A DNA stretch of 64,000 bases from CBFFRJ01 sp051486985 (GCF_051486985.1 NZ_JAHVDV010000004.1:145517-209516); one strand, 5' to 3'. Shown: positions 36,262 through 45,873, counted from the stretch's first letter. The notes: a model not told the origin generated them from the letters alone. Numbers and translations: made by a program.

Positions 36262-36289
36262 TCCAGCGCTAACGCAGTAGACGTAAATT

Positions 36290-36340
36290 CGACTGGTATT
36301 TCTGACAAACTCTCTCCTGTCAGGAAACCAGTCGTTTTTT
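36290..36340 (+). terminator. Terminator after lpxC (end of dcw cluster)
   Basis: Long stem CGACTGGT (36290-36297 region) with ACCAGTCG (up to 36334), inner stem CTGACA/TGTCAG, and a run of six T residues (36335-36340). It separates the dcw/lpxC transcripts from secM-secA. Confidence 0.92.
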
Positions 36341-36548
36341 ATTGGTTCCTTATCTGACTTTCCTTTTCCAGACAACCATGCCTGTTTACCTGCAATGACC
36401 TGTGCGATCGCTGCTTTACTGGTCAATTTTACTCGCTTAACCCTTTATTAACGCTGCTGTCCTCGTTCATTAATGGTAATATCGGTGCGCATAATTACAG
36501 GTTCCGAAGTCTGGACAGACACATTCAAGTATTTTTTTGGTGGATTGA

Positions 36549-37049
36549 GTGAGCGGATTACTGACGCGCTGGCGACAATTTGGCAGACGTTATTTCTGGC
36601 CGCATCTCTTACTGGGGATGGTCGCGGCGAGCTTAGGCTTGCCTGCGCTAAACAGCACCGAGCACACTGAACCTGCCAGAGCGACAACCCGTAATCATGA
36701 AGGCGCAGGAACGGTAAACTTTACCAACCTTGCCTTGCTGGAAGGGACCCGTCGCCCCAACTTTACCGTCGATTACTGGCATCAACATGCCATTCGAACC
36801 GTCATCCGCCATCTCTCTTTCGCGATGGTGCCTCAGGCGCTTCCGGTCATTGAAGAAGCGCTGCCGATTCAGGCACAACGCCTTGCGTTACTGGATACGC
36901 TCAGTGCCCTGTTGACGCAGGAGCGCAGACCGCCCACGGTTGTGAGTGAGTCTCGCTATGCTGGTTTTCCTTCCCATTCTCTTTTTACTATCAGTACCTG
37001 GATAAGCCAGGTGCAGGGCATTCGTGCCGGACCTCAACGCCTTAGCTGA
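36549..37049 (+). CDS. secM: Secretion monitor SecM (arrest peptide)
   Basis: Exported leader protein that stalls its own ribosome to raise secA translation when secretion is slow. GTG start at 36549, 166 residues (E. coli 170). N-terminal signal sequence (YFWPHLLLGMVAASLGLPAL). The arrest motif F-x4-WI-x4-GIRAGP is complete as FTISTWISQVQGIRAGP near the C-terminus, including the critical Arg and Pro. The region between is less conserved, as expected. secA starts 56 bases after the stop, in the hairpin region controlled by stalling. Confidence 0.95.
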   Translation: MSGLLTRWRQFGRRYFWPHLLLGMVAASLGLPALNSTEHTEPARATTRNHEGAGTVNFTNLALLEGTRRPNFTVDYWHQHAIRTVIRHLSFAMVPQALPVIEEALPIQAQRLALLDTLSALLTQERRPPTVVSESRYAGFPSHSLFTISTWISQVQGIRAGPQRLS

Positions 37050-37105
37050 AAAATAACCTTCAACTACTTTTTGCCTCCGCAGAGCGGGGCGTTTGAGATT
37101 TTATT

Positions 37106-39811
37106 ATGCTTATCAAATTATTAACTAAAGTTTTCGGTAGTCGTAACGATCGTACATTGCGTCGTATGCGTAAAGCAGTCTCTTTAATCAACGCGATGGA
37201 ACCTGCGCTTGAGAAGCTCTCTGACGATGAGCTGAAAGGCAAAACTGCAGAGTTTCGTGCCCGTATTGAAAAAGGTGAGACGGTTGAGAGCCTGATCCCA
37301 GAAGCATTTGCGGTGGTTCGCGAAGCCAGTAAACGCGTCTTTGGTATGCGTCATTTCGACGTGCAGTTGCTCGGTGGCATGGTGCTGAACGAACGCTGTA
37401 TTGCAGAAATGCGTACCGGTGAAGGTAAAACGCTGACGGCGACGCTCCCTGCTTACCTGAATGCGTTAAGTGGTAAAGGCGTACACGTTGTTACCGTGAA
37501 CGACTATCTCGCCCAGCGAGATGCGGAGAACAACCGTCCTTTATTTGAGTTCCTGGGCTTAACGGTTGGTATCAACTTACCCGGTATGCCTGCGCCAGCG
37601 AAACGTGCGGCTTATGCAGCAGACATTACCTATGGTACGAATAACGAGTACGGTTTTGACTACCTGCGCGATAATATGGCGTTCAGCCCTGAAGACCGCG
37701 TGCAACGTAAGCTGCATTATGCTCTGGTCGATGAGGTGGACTCCATTCTGATCGATGAGGCGCGTACGCCGCTTATCATCTCCGGCCCGGCTGAAGACAG
37801 TTCTGAGCTCTACCGTAAAGTTAACAACATCATTCCCCATCTGGTACGTCAGGAAAAAGAAGATTCCGACACCTTCCAGGGCGAGGGCCACTTCTCGGTT
37901 GATGAGAAATCTCGTCAGGTTAACCTGACTGAACGTGGTCTGGTTATGATCGAAGAATTGCTGGTCAACCAGGGCATCATGGCTGAAGGTGAGTCGCTCT
38001 ACTCTCCAACTAACATTATGCTGATGCACCATGTCACCGCGGCATTGCGTGCACACGCACTGTTCACCCGTGACGTTGACTACATCGTTAAAGATGGCGA
38101 AGTCATCATCGTTGATGAACATACCGGCCGTACCATGCAGGGGCGCCGCTGGTCTGACGGTCTGCATCAGGCTGTCGAAGCAAAAGAAGGCGTGGATATT
38201 CAGAACGAAAACCAGACACTGGCCTCCATCACCTTCCAGAACTATTTCCGTCTGTATGAAAAACTGGCCGGTATGACCGGTACAGCAGACACCGAAGCCT
38301 TCGAGTTTAGCTCTATTTACAAACTCGACACTGTCGTGGTGCCAACAAACCGCCCTATGATCCGTAAAGACATGCCGGATCTGGTCTACATGACCGAAGC
38401 GGAAAAAATTCAGGCGATCATTGAAGATATCCGTGAACGTACCGCTGCCGGGCAACCTGTTCTGGTGGGTACGATCTCTATCGAGAAATCTGAAGTAGTC
38501 TCTAATGAGCTGACCAAAGCAGGCATTAAACACAACGTTCTGAACGCAAAATTCCATGCCAAAGAGGCGGATATTGTTGCGCAGGCCGGTTATACCGCTG
38601 CGGTGACTATCGCCACCAACATGGCGGGCCGCGGTACTGACATCGTATTGGGCGGGAGCTGGCAGGCTGAAGTGGCTGAGCTGACCGATCCGACGCCGGA
38701 ACAAATCGCCCAAATCAAAGCAGACTGGCAGGTTCGCCATGATGCCGTACTGGCTGCTGGCGGCTTGCATATCATCGGTACCGAGCGCCATGAATCTCGC
38801 CGTATCGATAACCAGTTACGTGGCCGTTCCGGTCGTCAGGGTGATGCTGGCTCCTCTCGTTTTTACCTCTCTATGGAAGATGCGCTGATGCGTATTTTTG
38901 CCTCGGATCGCGTGTCGGGCATGATGCGTAAACTGGGGATGAAACCAGGCGAAGCCATTGAACACCCGTGGGTGACCAAAGCCATCGCTAATGCGCAGCG
39001 CAAAGTAGAAAGCCGCAACTTTGATATTCGTAAACAGTTGCTGGAGTACGATGATGTGGCGAACGATCAGCGTCGTGCCATTTACACTCAGCGTAATGAA
39101 CTACTGGATGTTTCTGATGTAAGCGACACCATCAACAGTATTCGTGAAGATGTCTTTAAAGCCACTATTGACGGACATATCCCGCCGCAATCGCTCGAAG
39201 AAATGTGGGATATCCCAGGGCTGCAGGAGCGTCTGAAAAACGACTTCGATCTTGATCTGCCGATTGCTGAATGGCTGGATAAAGAACCCGAGTTGCATGA
39301 AGAGACACTGCGTGAGCGTATTCTTGAGCAGGCTATCGAGGTTTACAAACGCAAGGAAGAGGTTGTCGGTGCCGAAATGATGCGTCATTTCGAAAAAGGG
39401 GTCATGCTGCAGACTCTCGATTCTTTGTGGAAAGAGCATCTGGCGGCAATGGATTACCTGCGTCAGGGCATCCATCTGCGTGGCTATGCGCAGAAAGATC
39501 CGAAGCAAGAGTACAAGCGTGAATCCTTCTCCATGTTCGCGGCAATGCTGGAATCACTGAAGTATGAAGTGATAAGTACCCTCAGCAAAGTGCAGGTGCG
39601 TATGCCAGAAGAAGTGGAAGCTATGGAGCAGCAGCGTCGTGAAGAAGCAGAGCGCCTTGCTCAGATGCAGCAACTGAGTCATCGCGATGACAACGCGGAA
39701 GCGGCGGCAGATCTGGCGGCACAGACAGGCGAACGTAAAGTAGGTCGTAACGATCCTTGCCCGTGCGGTTCCGGTAAAAAATACAAACAGTGCCATGGCC
39801 GACTGAGCTAA
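37106..39811 (+). CDS. secA: Preprotein translocase ATPase SecA
   Basis: Motor of Sec-dependent protein export. 901 residues as in E. coli. Walker A MRTGEGKT near residue 105, DEVD motif near residue 209, second nucleotide-binding domain with IATNMAGRGTDI near residue 505 and the HESRRIDNQLRGRSGRQGD motif near residue 560, helical wing and scaffold, then a flexible linker and the C-terminal zinc motif CPCGSGKKYKQCHG that contacts SecB and ribosomes. Expression is set by SecM arrest. Confidence 0.99.
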   Translation: MLIKLLTKVFGSRNDRTLRRMRKAVSLINAMEPALEKLSDDELKGKTAEFRARIEKGETVESLIPEAFAVVREASKRVFGMRHFDVQLLGGMVLNERCIAEMRTGEGKTLTATLPAYLNALSGKGVHVVTVNDYLAQRDAENNRPLFEFLGLTVGINLPGMPAPAKRAAYAADITYGTNNEYGFDYLRDNMAFSPEDRVQRKLHYALVDEVDSILIDEARTPLIISGPAEDSSELYRKVNNIIPHLVRQEKEDSDTFQGEGHFSVDEKSRQVNLTERGLVMIEELLVNQGIMAEGESLYSPTNIMLMHHVTAALRAHALFTRDVDYIVKDGEVIIVDEHTGRTMQGRRWSDGLHQAVEAKEGVDIQNENQTLASITFQNYFRLYEKLAGMTGTADTEAFEFSSIYKLDTVVVPTNRPMIRKDMPDLVYMTEAEKIQAIIEDIRERTAAGQPVLVGTISIEKSEVVSNELTKAGIKHNVLNAKFHAKEADIVAQAGYTAAVTIATNMAGRGTDIVLGGSWQAEVAELTDPTPEQIAQIKADWQVRHDAVLAAGGLHIIGTERHESRRIDNQLRGRSGRQGDAGSSRFYLSMEDALMRIFASDRVSGMMRKLGMKPGEAIEHPWVTKAIANAQRKVESRNFDIRKQLLEYDDVANDQRRAIYTQRNELLDVSDVSDTINSIREDVFKATIDGHIPPQSLEEMWDIPGLQERLKNDFDLDLPIAEWLDKEPELHEETLRERILEQAIEVYKRKEEVVGAEMMRHFEKGVMLQTLDSLWKEHLAAMDYLRQGIHLRGYAQKDPKQEYKRESFSMFAAMLESLKYEVISTLSKVQVRMPEEVEAMEQQRREEAERLAQMQQLSHRDDNAEAAADLAAQTGERKVGRNDPCPCGSGKKYKQCHGRLS

Positions 39812-39832
39812 AAGGTACGCATTACAGAGAGA

Positions 39833-39856
39833 GGCGCAGATATCTGCGCCTTTTTT
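39833..39856 (+). terminator. Terminator between secA and mutT
   Basis: Inverted repeat GGCGCA-GATATC-TGCGCC (39833-39850) followed by six T residues, 22 bases after the secA stop and 15 before mutT. Partial read-through into mutT is likely given the spacing. Confidence 0.88.
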
Positions 39857-39870
39857 ATGGAGTTATCACC

Positions 39871-40272
39871 ATGAAAATACTGCAAATCGCCGTGGGGATC
39901 ATTCTTGATCCGCAAAAGAGGATCTTTATCACGCAACGTGCTGCGGATGCACACATGGCAAACAAATGGGAATTTCCGGGCGGAAAAATTGAGCAGGGCG
40001 AATCCCCTGTTCAGGCGGTCATTCGTGAACTTGATGAAGAGGTGGGGATCCGTGCGCAATCTCCCCGACTGTTTGACACGCTGGAATACCAGTTCCCCGA
40101 TCGTCATATTACGTTGTGGTTCTATCTCGTCGAACAGTGGGAAGGTGAGCCGTGGGGAAAAGAGGGGCAACCGGGAAGCTGGGTCGAGCTGGCCGCTCTT
40201 GATGCCGGGAAGTTTCCTCCCGCAAACGAACCCGTTATCACAAAACTACGCCAGTTAGCGCAAGATATTTGA
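39871..40272 (+). CDS. mutT: 8-oxo-dGTP diphosphatase MutT
   Basis: Nudix hydrolase that removes 8-oxo-dGTP from the nucleotide pool and so prevents A:T to C:G transversions. ATG at 39871 gives 133 residues (E. coli 129), the extra residues being at the C-terminus. The Nudix box GGKIEQGESPVQAVIRELDEEVGI pattern (G-x5-E-x7-REL-x-EE-x-GI) is complete near residues 37-60. GGAG lies nine bases before the start. Confidence 0.96.
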   Translation: MKILQIAVGIILDPQKRIFITQRAADAHMANKWEFPGGKIEQGESPVQAVIRELDEEVGIRAQSPRLFDTLEYQFPDRHITLWFYLVEQWEGEPWGKEGQPGSWVELAALDAGKFPPANEPVITKLRQLAQDI

Positions 40273-40280
40273 GGCTGAGG

Positions 40281-40307
40281 CCGTGCGAGAGCGCTTATCC
40301 CGCACGG
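40281..40307. terminator. Hairpin between converging mutT and yacG
   Basis: Stem CCGTGCG (40281-40287) with CGCACGG (40301-40307), eight bases from both stop codons. Little T-run on either strand; probably a shared weak terminator. Confidence 0.5.
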
Positions 40308-40314
40308 GTTTCAC

Positions 40315-40509
40315 TTAGCGTTGTTCTTCACTCCAGTCGTCACTGTCCGTGAGATCCCCTGAACTTGGGATGCGTTTCTCTTCTGCTGCCCATTCGCCAA
40401 GATCGATCAACTGGCAGCGTTTCGAGCAAAAAGGACGATAAGGGCTGGATTCGTTCCAGACCACGGACTTGCCACAGTTGGGGCAATTAACATGCATAAT
40501 TTCTGACAT
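40315..40509 (-). CDS. yacG: DNA gyrase inhibitor YacG (zinc-binding)
   Basis: Small zinc protein that binds GyrB and inhibits gyrase in E. coli. 64 residues (E. coli 65). Four zinc cysteines in CPNCGK (residues 9 and 12) and FCSKRC (residues 28 and 32), then DLGEWAAEEKRIP and an acidic tail. Last gene of coaE-zapD-yacG, nine bases downstream of zapD. Confidence 0.95.
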   Translation of the reverse strand: MSEIMHVNCPNCGKSVVWNESSPYRPFCSKRCQLIDLGEWAAEEKRIPSSGDLTDSDDWSEEQR

Positions 40510-40518
40510 AGTAACTCC

Positions 40519-41262
40519 TTAACAACAGGCCAGTTCGAAATCCAGTCGTTCTGGCACGACGCCGTTTTCACTGTCGAGCGGTAAGAACCGGATAGCAAAG
40601 CGGCTCTTATGACCTGAGATTTGCGGATAAAGCTGAACGGCAAGGGGGAGTTGCAGGCGTAGCAGGTCTGCATCTTCGCCATTATCCTGGTAAAAACCAT
40701 TCAGGCTGGTTTGTTTACGAAACTCAGCTGAGTTGCGAACCAGATCCAGGATCAGCGACAGCGTGTGGACAAGAGGTGCAAGACTTTCAAGCCATATATT
40801 GACCTGCGCATCACGGTGGGCCTGCGGCATATGCAACCAGACATGTAGCGTGGGCAGATCGAAGCTACAGCAGCCTCCGGGAATGCTCAGGCGCTGGCGA
40901 ACCAGACCAATCAACCTGTCTTCACGCATAAGCTGACCGACTCGTGGGGCGCTCATGAGCATACTGCCCGTCTCTTTCAGCTGCTGGCGCAGGGCGTCAA
41001 TCCGGCTTAAATCAACGCCCGGAACTTCTATCCAGGCTTTTAATTTTCGTTGATGGCGCTCAAGTTCTTTCAGTAATTCAGTGCGAATATCGCCACGTTC
41101 AAACACATCCAGCAACTCACCGGCGTTACGGAAAAAATGTAGCGCATCGGCATGGTCGACAAGAGGAAGGCGAACGGTCAGTTGTTGTAGTAAAAACTCG
41201 ATACGCAGCCAGGTACGCATTTTTTCATTTAAAGGGTGTTCAAAAAGTACGTGGGTCTGCAT
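40519..41262 (-). CDS. zapD: Cell division protein ZapD
   Basis: FtsZ-associated protein that cross-links FtsZ filaments by binding the FtsZ C-terminal peptide. 247 residues as in E. coli; all-helical N-terminal part (RTWLRIEFLLQQL) and a beta-rich C-terminal part. Starts within the coaE stop (TAATG overlap). Sits near, but on the opposite strand from, the division cluster. Confidence 0.96.
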   Translation of the reverse strand: MQTHVLFEHPLNEKMRTWLRIEFLLQQLTVRLPLVDHADALHFFRNAGELLDVFERGDIRTELLKELERHQRKLKAWIEVPGVDLSRIDALRQQLKETGSMLMSAPRVGQLMREDRLIGLVRQRLSIPGGCCSFDLPTLHVWLHMPQAHRDAQVNIWLESLAPLVHTLSLILDLVRNSAEFRKQTSLNGFYQDNGEDADLLRLQLPLAVQLYPQISGHKSRFAIRFLPLDSENGVVPERLDFELACC

Positions 41263-41882
41263 TAGGGGGTTTCCTGTGATACGACCTGCGATGCGTAGCC
41301 CAGATAGGCTGCATGCAGGCGGGCAACATCTGATTCAATAGCCTCTGGTGCGCCATTATTGTCAATGACATCGTCTGCAACCGCAAGGCGCGCTTCCCGG
41401 GTGGCTTGCGCAGCAAGAATTCGCTCCGCATGTTCCCGACTGACGCCATCGCGCTGCATCGTTCGTAAAATCTGCGTTTCTGTCGAAACGTCAATAACCA
41501 GCACCCGATCGGCTTTATCCTGCAAGTGGTTTTCAACCAGTAAAGGGACCACCCAAAGCACATAAGGGGAGGTAGCAGCGGCAAGCTGTTGTTGGGTTTG
41601 CCGATGAATCAGCGGATGCAAAAGTGCGTTTAACCAGGTTTTATCGGACGGTGAAGCGAATACCCGATCGCGAAGTGCGCGTCGGTTTAGCGAGGCATCC
41701 TCATTGAGGATTTCAGAACCGAAATGGTCAACGATGGCCGCTAATGCCGCTGTTCCCGGCTCTACAACCTGCCGGGCGATAACATCGGCATCCACAACAA
41801 CAATCCCCTGTCTGGAAAAGGCATCTGCCACTGTACTCTTGCCGCTACCAATACCGCCGGTTAATGCAACCGTATAACTCAT
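41262..41882 (-). CDS. coaE: Dephospho-CoA kinase CoaE
   Basis: Last enzyme of coenzyme A synthesis. ATG at 41880-41882 gives 206 residues, as in E. coli; five more in-frame codons upstream lack conservation. P-loop GGIGSGKST at residues 9-17, DADVIARQVVEPG near residue 33, LLHPLIH near residue 80, and the lid VSREHAERILAAQATREARL. First gene of the coaE-zapD-yacG operon. Confidence 0.97.
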   Translation of the reverse strand: MSYTVALTGGIGSGKSTVADAFSRQGIVVVDADVIARQVVEPGTAALAAIVDHFGSEILNEDASLNRRALRDRVFASPSDKTWLNALLHPLIHRQTQQQLAAATSPYVLWVVPLLVENHLQDKADRVLVIDVSTETQILRTMQRDGVSREHAERILAAQATREARLAVADDVIDNNGAPEAIESDVARLHAAYLGYASQVVSQETP

Positions 41883-42210
41883 AGCGCTTGTTCTCAAAAA
41901 ATGTCAGTCCTGAAGATAAACCGGATATTTTTGACGCGTCCCGATCAGCATTACGACTGTTAAAAAACGAGCGAAGCGTGAAAAATGAAAAATACATTTC
42001 CATGCTGAATCAACAGGATGTAATTCGAACGATTCGTTTACGCGTAAATGCCAAATAAAGGATCTATTCAACAGATAAATTTATAGGATTGTAGCGTAAA
42101 AAAAGAGAATTTCGCAGTCTTGCGGAGTCCTTATTAGTGCGTATGATAGCGTCACTGGAGTTGTGTGTTTGCAGGTCTGCGTTGTTCGCCATTAACCCCA
42201 GGAATCCGAA
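41883..42210. other. coaE-guaC intergenic region
   Basis: 328 bases between divergent coaE and guaC, AT-rich, no gene. It contains a perfect 12-base palindrome TTTACGCGTAAA at 42037-42048 and the guaC promoter candidate at 42120-42147. The palindrome resembles regulator sites in general but does not match the PurR box closely. Confidence 0.55.
42120..42147 (+). promoter_or_regulatory. Probable guaC promoter
   Basis: -35-like TTGCGG (42120-42125), 16-base spacer, -10 TATGAT (42142-42147), about 64 bases before the guaC ATG. Assigned by hexamer match only. Confidence 0.5.
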
Positions 42211-43254
42211 ATGCGTATTGAAGAAGATCTGAAATTAGGTTTTAAAGACGTACTTATCCGCCCTAAACGTTCTACCCTCAAAAGCCGTTCCGATGTTGAG
42301 CTGGAGCGCGAATTCACCTTTAAGCATTCAGGGATGCGCTGGACTGGCGTACCGGTTATTGCAGCTAACATGGACACCGTCGGTACTTTTGCGATGGCAA
42401 AAGCGTTAGCGTCATTTGATATCCTGACCGCTGTCCACAAGCATTACTCTGTAGAAGACTGGAAACGCTTCGTTCAGGGCGAAACCGAATCCGTGCTGCG
42501 CCATGTTATGGTTTCTACCGGCACCTCTGATACAGATTTTGAAAAGACCAAACAGATCCTTGCTCTGCACCCGCAGCTAAACTTTGTATGTATTGATGTT
42601 GCGAATGGTTATTCCGAACACTTCGTACAGTTCGTTGCGAAAGCCCGTGAAGCCTGGCCTGACAAAACCATCTGCGCAGGGAATGTTGTTACTGGCGAAA
42701 TGTGTGAAGAGCTGATTCTCTCCGGTGCTGATATTGTCAAAGTGGGTATTGGCCCAGGCTCTGTGTGTACCACGCGTGTGAAAACGGGGGTTGGCTATCC
42801 TCAGCTTTCTGCTGTCATTGAGTGTGCCGACGCTGCTCACGGTCTGGGTGGCCAGATTGTCAGTGATGGCGGCTGTACGGTGCCTGGTGATGTGGCCAAA
42901 GCCTTTGGCGGTGGTGCTGATTTCGTTATGCTCGGCGGCATGCTGGCCGGTCATGAAGAGAGTGGCGGCACCGTTGTTGATGAAAACGGCGAAAAATTCA
43001 TGCTTTTCTATGGTATGAGCTCGGAGTCTGCCATGAACCGTCACGTCGGTGGCGTTGCCGGTTACCGCGCTGCGGAAGGCAAAACGGTAAAACTGGTTCT
43101 GCGTGGCCCGGTAGAGAATACGGCACGTGATATTCTGGGTGGTCTGCGTTCTGCCTGTACCTATGTCGGGGCTTCCCGTCTTAAAGAGCTGACCAAGCGC
43201 ACGACCTTTATTCGCGTTCAGGAGCAGGAAAACCGCGTTTTCAACAGTCTCTGA
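42211..43254 (+). CDS. guaC: GMP reductase GuaC
   Basis: NADPH-dependent reductive deamination of GMP to IMP, purine salvage. 347 residues as in E. coli. IMPDH/GMPR barrel with AANMDTVGT near residue 49 and the catalytic-cysteine loop GIGPGSVCTTR near residue 181-191, then VSDGGCTVPGDVAKAFGGGADFVMLGG. No CBS domain, unlike IMP dehydrogenase, which supports GuaC. Confidence 0.98.
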   Translation: MRIEEDLKLGFKDVLIRPKRSTLKSRSDVELEREFTFKHSGMRWTGVPVIAANMDTVGTFAMAKALASFDILTAVHKHYSVEDWKRFVQGETESVLRHVMVSTGTSDTDFEKTKQILALHPQLNFVCIDVANGYSEHFVQFVAKAREAWPDKTICAGNVVTGEMCEELILSGADIVKVGIGPGSVCTTRVKTGVGYPQLSAVIECADAAHGLGGQIVSDGGCTVPGDVAKAFGGGADFVMLGGMLAGHEESGGTVVDENGEKFMLFYGMSSESAMNRHVGGVAGYRAAEGKTVKLVLRGPVENTARDILGGLRSACTYVGASRLKELTKRTTFIRVQEQENRVFNSL

Positions 43255-43261
43255 TTGTCCT

Positions 43262-43283
43262 CAGGCGCAGCATGCTGCGCCTG
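43262..43283. terminator. Palindromic hairpin between guaC and hofC
   Basis: Perfect 22-base palindrome, CAGGCGCAGCA and its complement, eight bases after the guaC stop and two before the hofC stop. No T-run; probably a shared terminator or mRNA end for the converging genes. Confidence 0.6.
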
Positions 43284-43285
43284 CT

Positions 43286-44488
43286 TCATCCCACGCCGCT
43301 CATCGCATCGCCCAGATGAAAAATGGGCAGATACATCGCCACAACCAGTGTGCCGATGATGATACCGGTCACCACCAGTAACAATGGTTCAAGCAACGAC
43401 GCCAGATTGTCTGCCTGATGTGAGGTCTGCTCACTATGATGATGTGCAAGATTTTGCAGCATGGTATCCAGTGCGCCTGAAGCTTCGCCGGTTCTCACCA
43501 GTTGAATACAGAGCGGTGTAAACATGCCGCTGGTTGCAAGCGCTGTCGAAATAGCCTGCCCCTGCACGATCTCCTGGTGTATCGCCGTCATTTTTTCCTG
43601 CCACCACGGACAGTTCAGGGTATTTGCCACGCTTTCCAGACCCTGCAAAAAGGCAATGCCTGAGCGCTGAGTGAGCGCCAGCACCGTAAAGATCTGACTT
43701 AATCTTTGCCCCCGAACTAACTGCCCCAACTGCGGACAGGCAAGCAAAACGCGCTGTCGATAACGCTGCCACCCCCGATGGCGCCGTAACCCGGCCAGCA
43801 TGCCCGCACCCATTAGCGTCAACAACAGCAGTGGGATACTGCACTGTTGCATGAGAGAAGCCAGGGCGATAACGCCGCGCGTCAAGGCGGGAAGAGGAGT
43901 ATTGAAGGTTTGATAGATAGTGGCAAACTCCGGCAGAACCAGATACACCATTGCCAGCACGACCATGAACGCCAGGGTAAGGATAATCAGCGGATAACGC
44001 AGGGCTTTTTTTACTTTTCTGGCAAGCAAAAGTTGAGCTTTTTGTTGATCCGCAAGCTTAAAACAACACTCGTCCAGGTTTCCCGTTAACTCGCCCGTGT
44101 TCACCATCGCCAGGTAAAGCGGAGGAAAAACATCGGGCCACTGCGCCAGAGCAGTAGAAAAGGGTTCACCCATCTCCAGTTTTGCCGCCAGGGTATGCAA
44201 CAGTGCCTGCCATTGTACAGCTGGCTGCTGATTTGCCAGTAACCGTAGGCTTTCGGGCAGGGTCAAGCCGGCCTGTAAAAGCGTGGCCAGCTGACGCATG
44301 ATTTCGCAGCTATGCTCGCCTCGCCATAACCGTGCACGTACCGACTGGCGCTTGAGCGAGAGCAGATGAATGTGCTGCTCGAGCAAGGCAAGCATTACGT
44401 CCTGACGTTGTGCCTCCCAGCTTGTTCCCTGAACGAGTTCTCCTTCGGCATTAAGTCCCGACCAGTGCCAGAGTGCTTTAGTGGTCAT
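43286..44488 (-). CDS. hofC: Type IV pilus assembly inner-membrane protein HofC (PilC family)
   Basis: PilC/GspF-family platform protein for pilin assembly. The ATG at 44488 gives 400 residues, the E. coli length. Two repeated T2SS-F domains: LATLLQAGLTLPESLRLLA near residue 65 and LALTQRSGIAFLQGLESVA near residue 260, three membrane segments, and the conserved ending GTLVVAMYLPIFHLGDAMSGVG. Overlaps hofB by eleven bases. Confidence 0.95.
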   Translation of the reverse strand: MTTKALWHWSGLNAEGELVQGTSWEAQRQDVMLALLEQHIHLLSLKRQSVRARLWRGEHSCEIMRQLATLLQAGLTLPESLRLLANQQPAVQWQALLHTLAAKLEMGEPFSTALAQWPDVFPPLYLAMVNTGELTGNLDECCFKLADQQKAQLLLARKVKKALRYPLIILTLAFMVVLAMVYLVLPEFATIYQTFNTPLPALTRGVIALASLMQQCSIPLLLLTLMGAGMLAGLRRHRGWQRYRQRVLLACPQLGQLVRGQRLSQIFTVLALTQRSGIAFLQGLESVANTLNCPWWQEKMTAIHQEIVQGQAISTALATSGMFTPLCIQLVRTGEASGALDTMLQNLAHHHSEQTSHQADNLASLLEPLLLVVTGIIIGTLVVAMYLPIFHLGDAMSGVG

Positions 44489-45863
44489 CAGGCATCCCCA
44501 GAACACGCACCAGTTCTTCGAAACTGGTTAATCCCGCTTCAACGGCCTGGCACCCATTCTGAAAGAGCGTTGTCATTCCAGCCTGCCGGGACAATGTCTC
44601 AATGTCAGCCGCCGCCATGCCGCTGGCGATGGCATGACGCAGTACGTTATCCACTTCCAGTATTTCAAATAATGCAAGACGACCATAAAAACCGTGATAA
44701 CAGCGATCGCAACCGGACGCCTGCCAGTGTGGTAACGGTCGGGGCCAGAGAGAAGGGGGCAGATGGGTGCTGTCCGCCGCCCGCTGGCGGCAGTGAGGGC
44801 ATAATTTACGTACCAGTCGCTGGGCAATCACCAGCGACAGTGCTGAGGAGATCATCCAGCGCGCGACGCCCATTTGCTGGATGCGTACCAGCGTTTCGGT
44901 CGTCGAATTCGTATGCAGGGTTGAGAGTACCAGATGGCCGGTTTGCGCTGCTTTGATGGCGATTTCTGCCGTTTCACCGTCGCGGATCTCGCCGATCATA
45001 ATAATATCGGGGTACTGGCGGAGTAGCGCTCTGAGTACCGTCTGAAAGGTCAGGCCAGCACGCGGGTTAATTTGTGTCTGGTTCAGACCCGCAAGGGGAA
45101 TTTCCACCGGGTCTTCCACGCTGCAGATATTAACCCCCGTTGTGTTACGGGCCTGTAAGGCGCTGTAGAGCGTTACGGTTTTACCGCTACCGGTTGGTCC
45201 GGTCACCAGCATCAACCCCTGCGGTTTATTCAGCACATCTTCAAATTGAGTCAGCTGCGGTTGCGTCATGCCAAGCTGAATAAGATCCAGCGACTGGCTA
45301 ACCTGATGCAGCAGACGAAGCACCACTTTCTCGCCATAGCGACAGGGGAGCGTGGCGATACGGAATGACACCTCCTTTCCGGCAAGCACAACGCTGAACT
45401 GGCCATCCTGTGGCAAGCGGCGTTCAGCGATATCAAGATTACCCAGAACCTTCAGCCGGGCAGTCAGCATGCTGGCGATGGTGCTGGAGATGGGCGGCAG
45501 CGGGTGGAGCACGCCATCTACGCGTAAACGAATGCGGTAATGATGCTCACCGGGTTCGAAATGAATATCAGAGGCGCGTTGGGCTAAAGCCTGTTCAAGA
45601 GTCTGATTCAGTAAGGTCACTGCGGAACCGGTTTCTTCCGACGCGGCTACCGGCGTGACATCATTCGCCAACTGAAGATGGCTGTCCATCTGTTCTTGCG
45701 TCCAGCACTCAATATCCACACGTCGTTGGGTGGCAAACCGCAGGGCTTCCAGTAATTCCGTAGAGGGCTCTCCCACCACGGCAATGTTGAGCATGTGGGC
45801 ATCGCTGGTCAGTAATATTGCCCGATGGCGCTTACATAAGGTGTGTAGTTTGTCCTGTTGCAT
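44478..45863 (-). CDS. hofB: Type IV pilus assembly ATPase HofB (PilB/GspE family)
   Basis: Secretion/assembly ATPase powering pilin polymerisation. ATG at 45861-45863 after AAGGAG gives 461 residues as in E. coli; the frame is open further upstream but overlaps ppdD. N-terminal MshE/GspE-like part, Walker A GPTGSGKTVTLY near residue 233, Asp box, Walker B IMIGEIRDGETAEIA near residue 295, and the tetracysteine zinc motif CPHCRQ...CDRCYHG near residues 370-405. Confidence 0.95.
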   Translation of the reverse strand: MQQDKLHTLCKRHRAILLTSDAHMLNIAVVGEPSTELLEALRFATQRRVDIECWTQEQMDSHLQLANDVTPVAASEETGSAVTLLNQTLEQALAQRASDIHFEPGEHHYRIRLRVDGVLHPLPPISSTIASMLTARLKVLGNLDIAERRLPQDGQFSVVLAGKEVSFRIATLPCRYGEKVVLRLLHQVSQSLDLIQLGMTQPQLTQFEDVLNKPQGLMLVTGPTGSGKTVTLYSALQARNTTGVNICSVEDPVEIPLAGLNQTQINPRAGLTFQTVLRALLRQYPDIIMIGEIRDGETAEIAIKAAQTGHLVLSTLHTNSTTETLVRIQQMGVARWMISSALSLVIAQRLVRKLCPHCRQRAADSTHLPPSLWPRPLPHWQASGCDRCYHGFYGRLALFEILEVDNVLRHAIASGMAAADIETLSRQAGMTTLFQNGCQAVEAGLTSFEELVRVLGMPDDH

Positions 45864-45873
45864 AGCGCTCTCC

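Noticed and set aside
37577..38791. A 404-codon open frame antisense to secA
   Set aside because: Shadow of secA codon usage; composition (many His, Cys and Phe) is typical of antisense frames.
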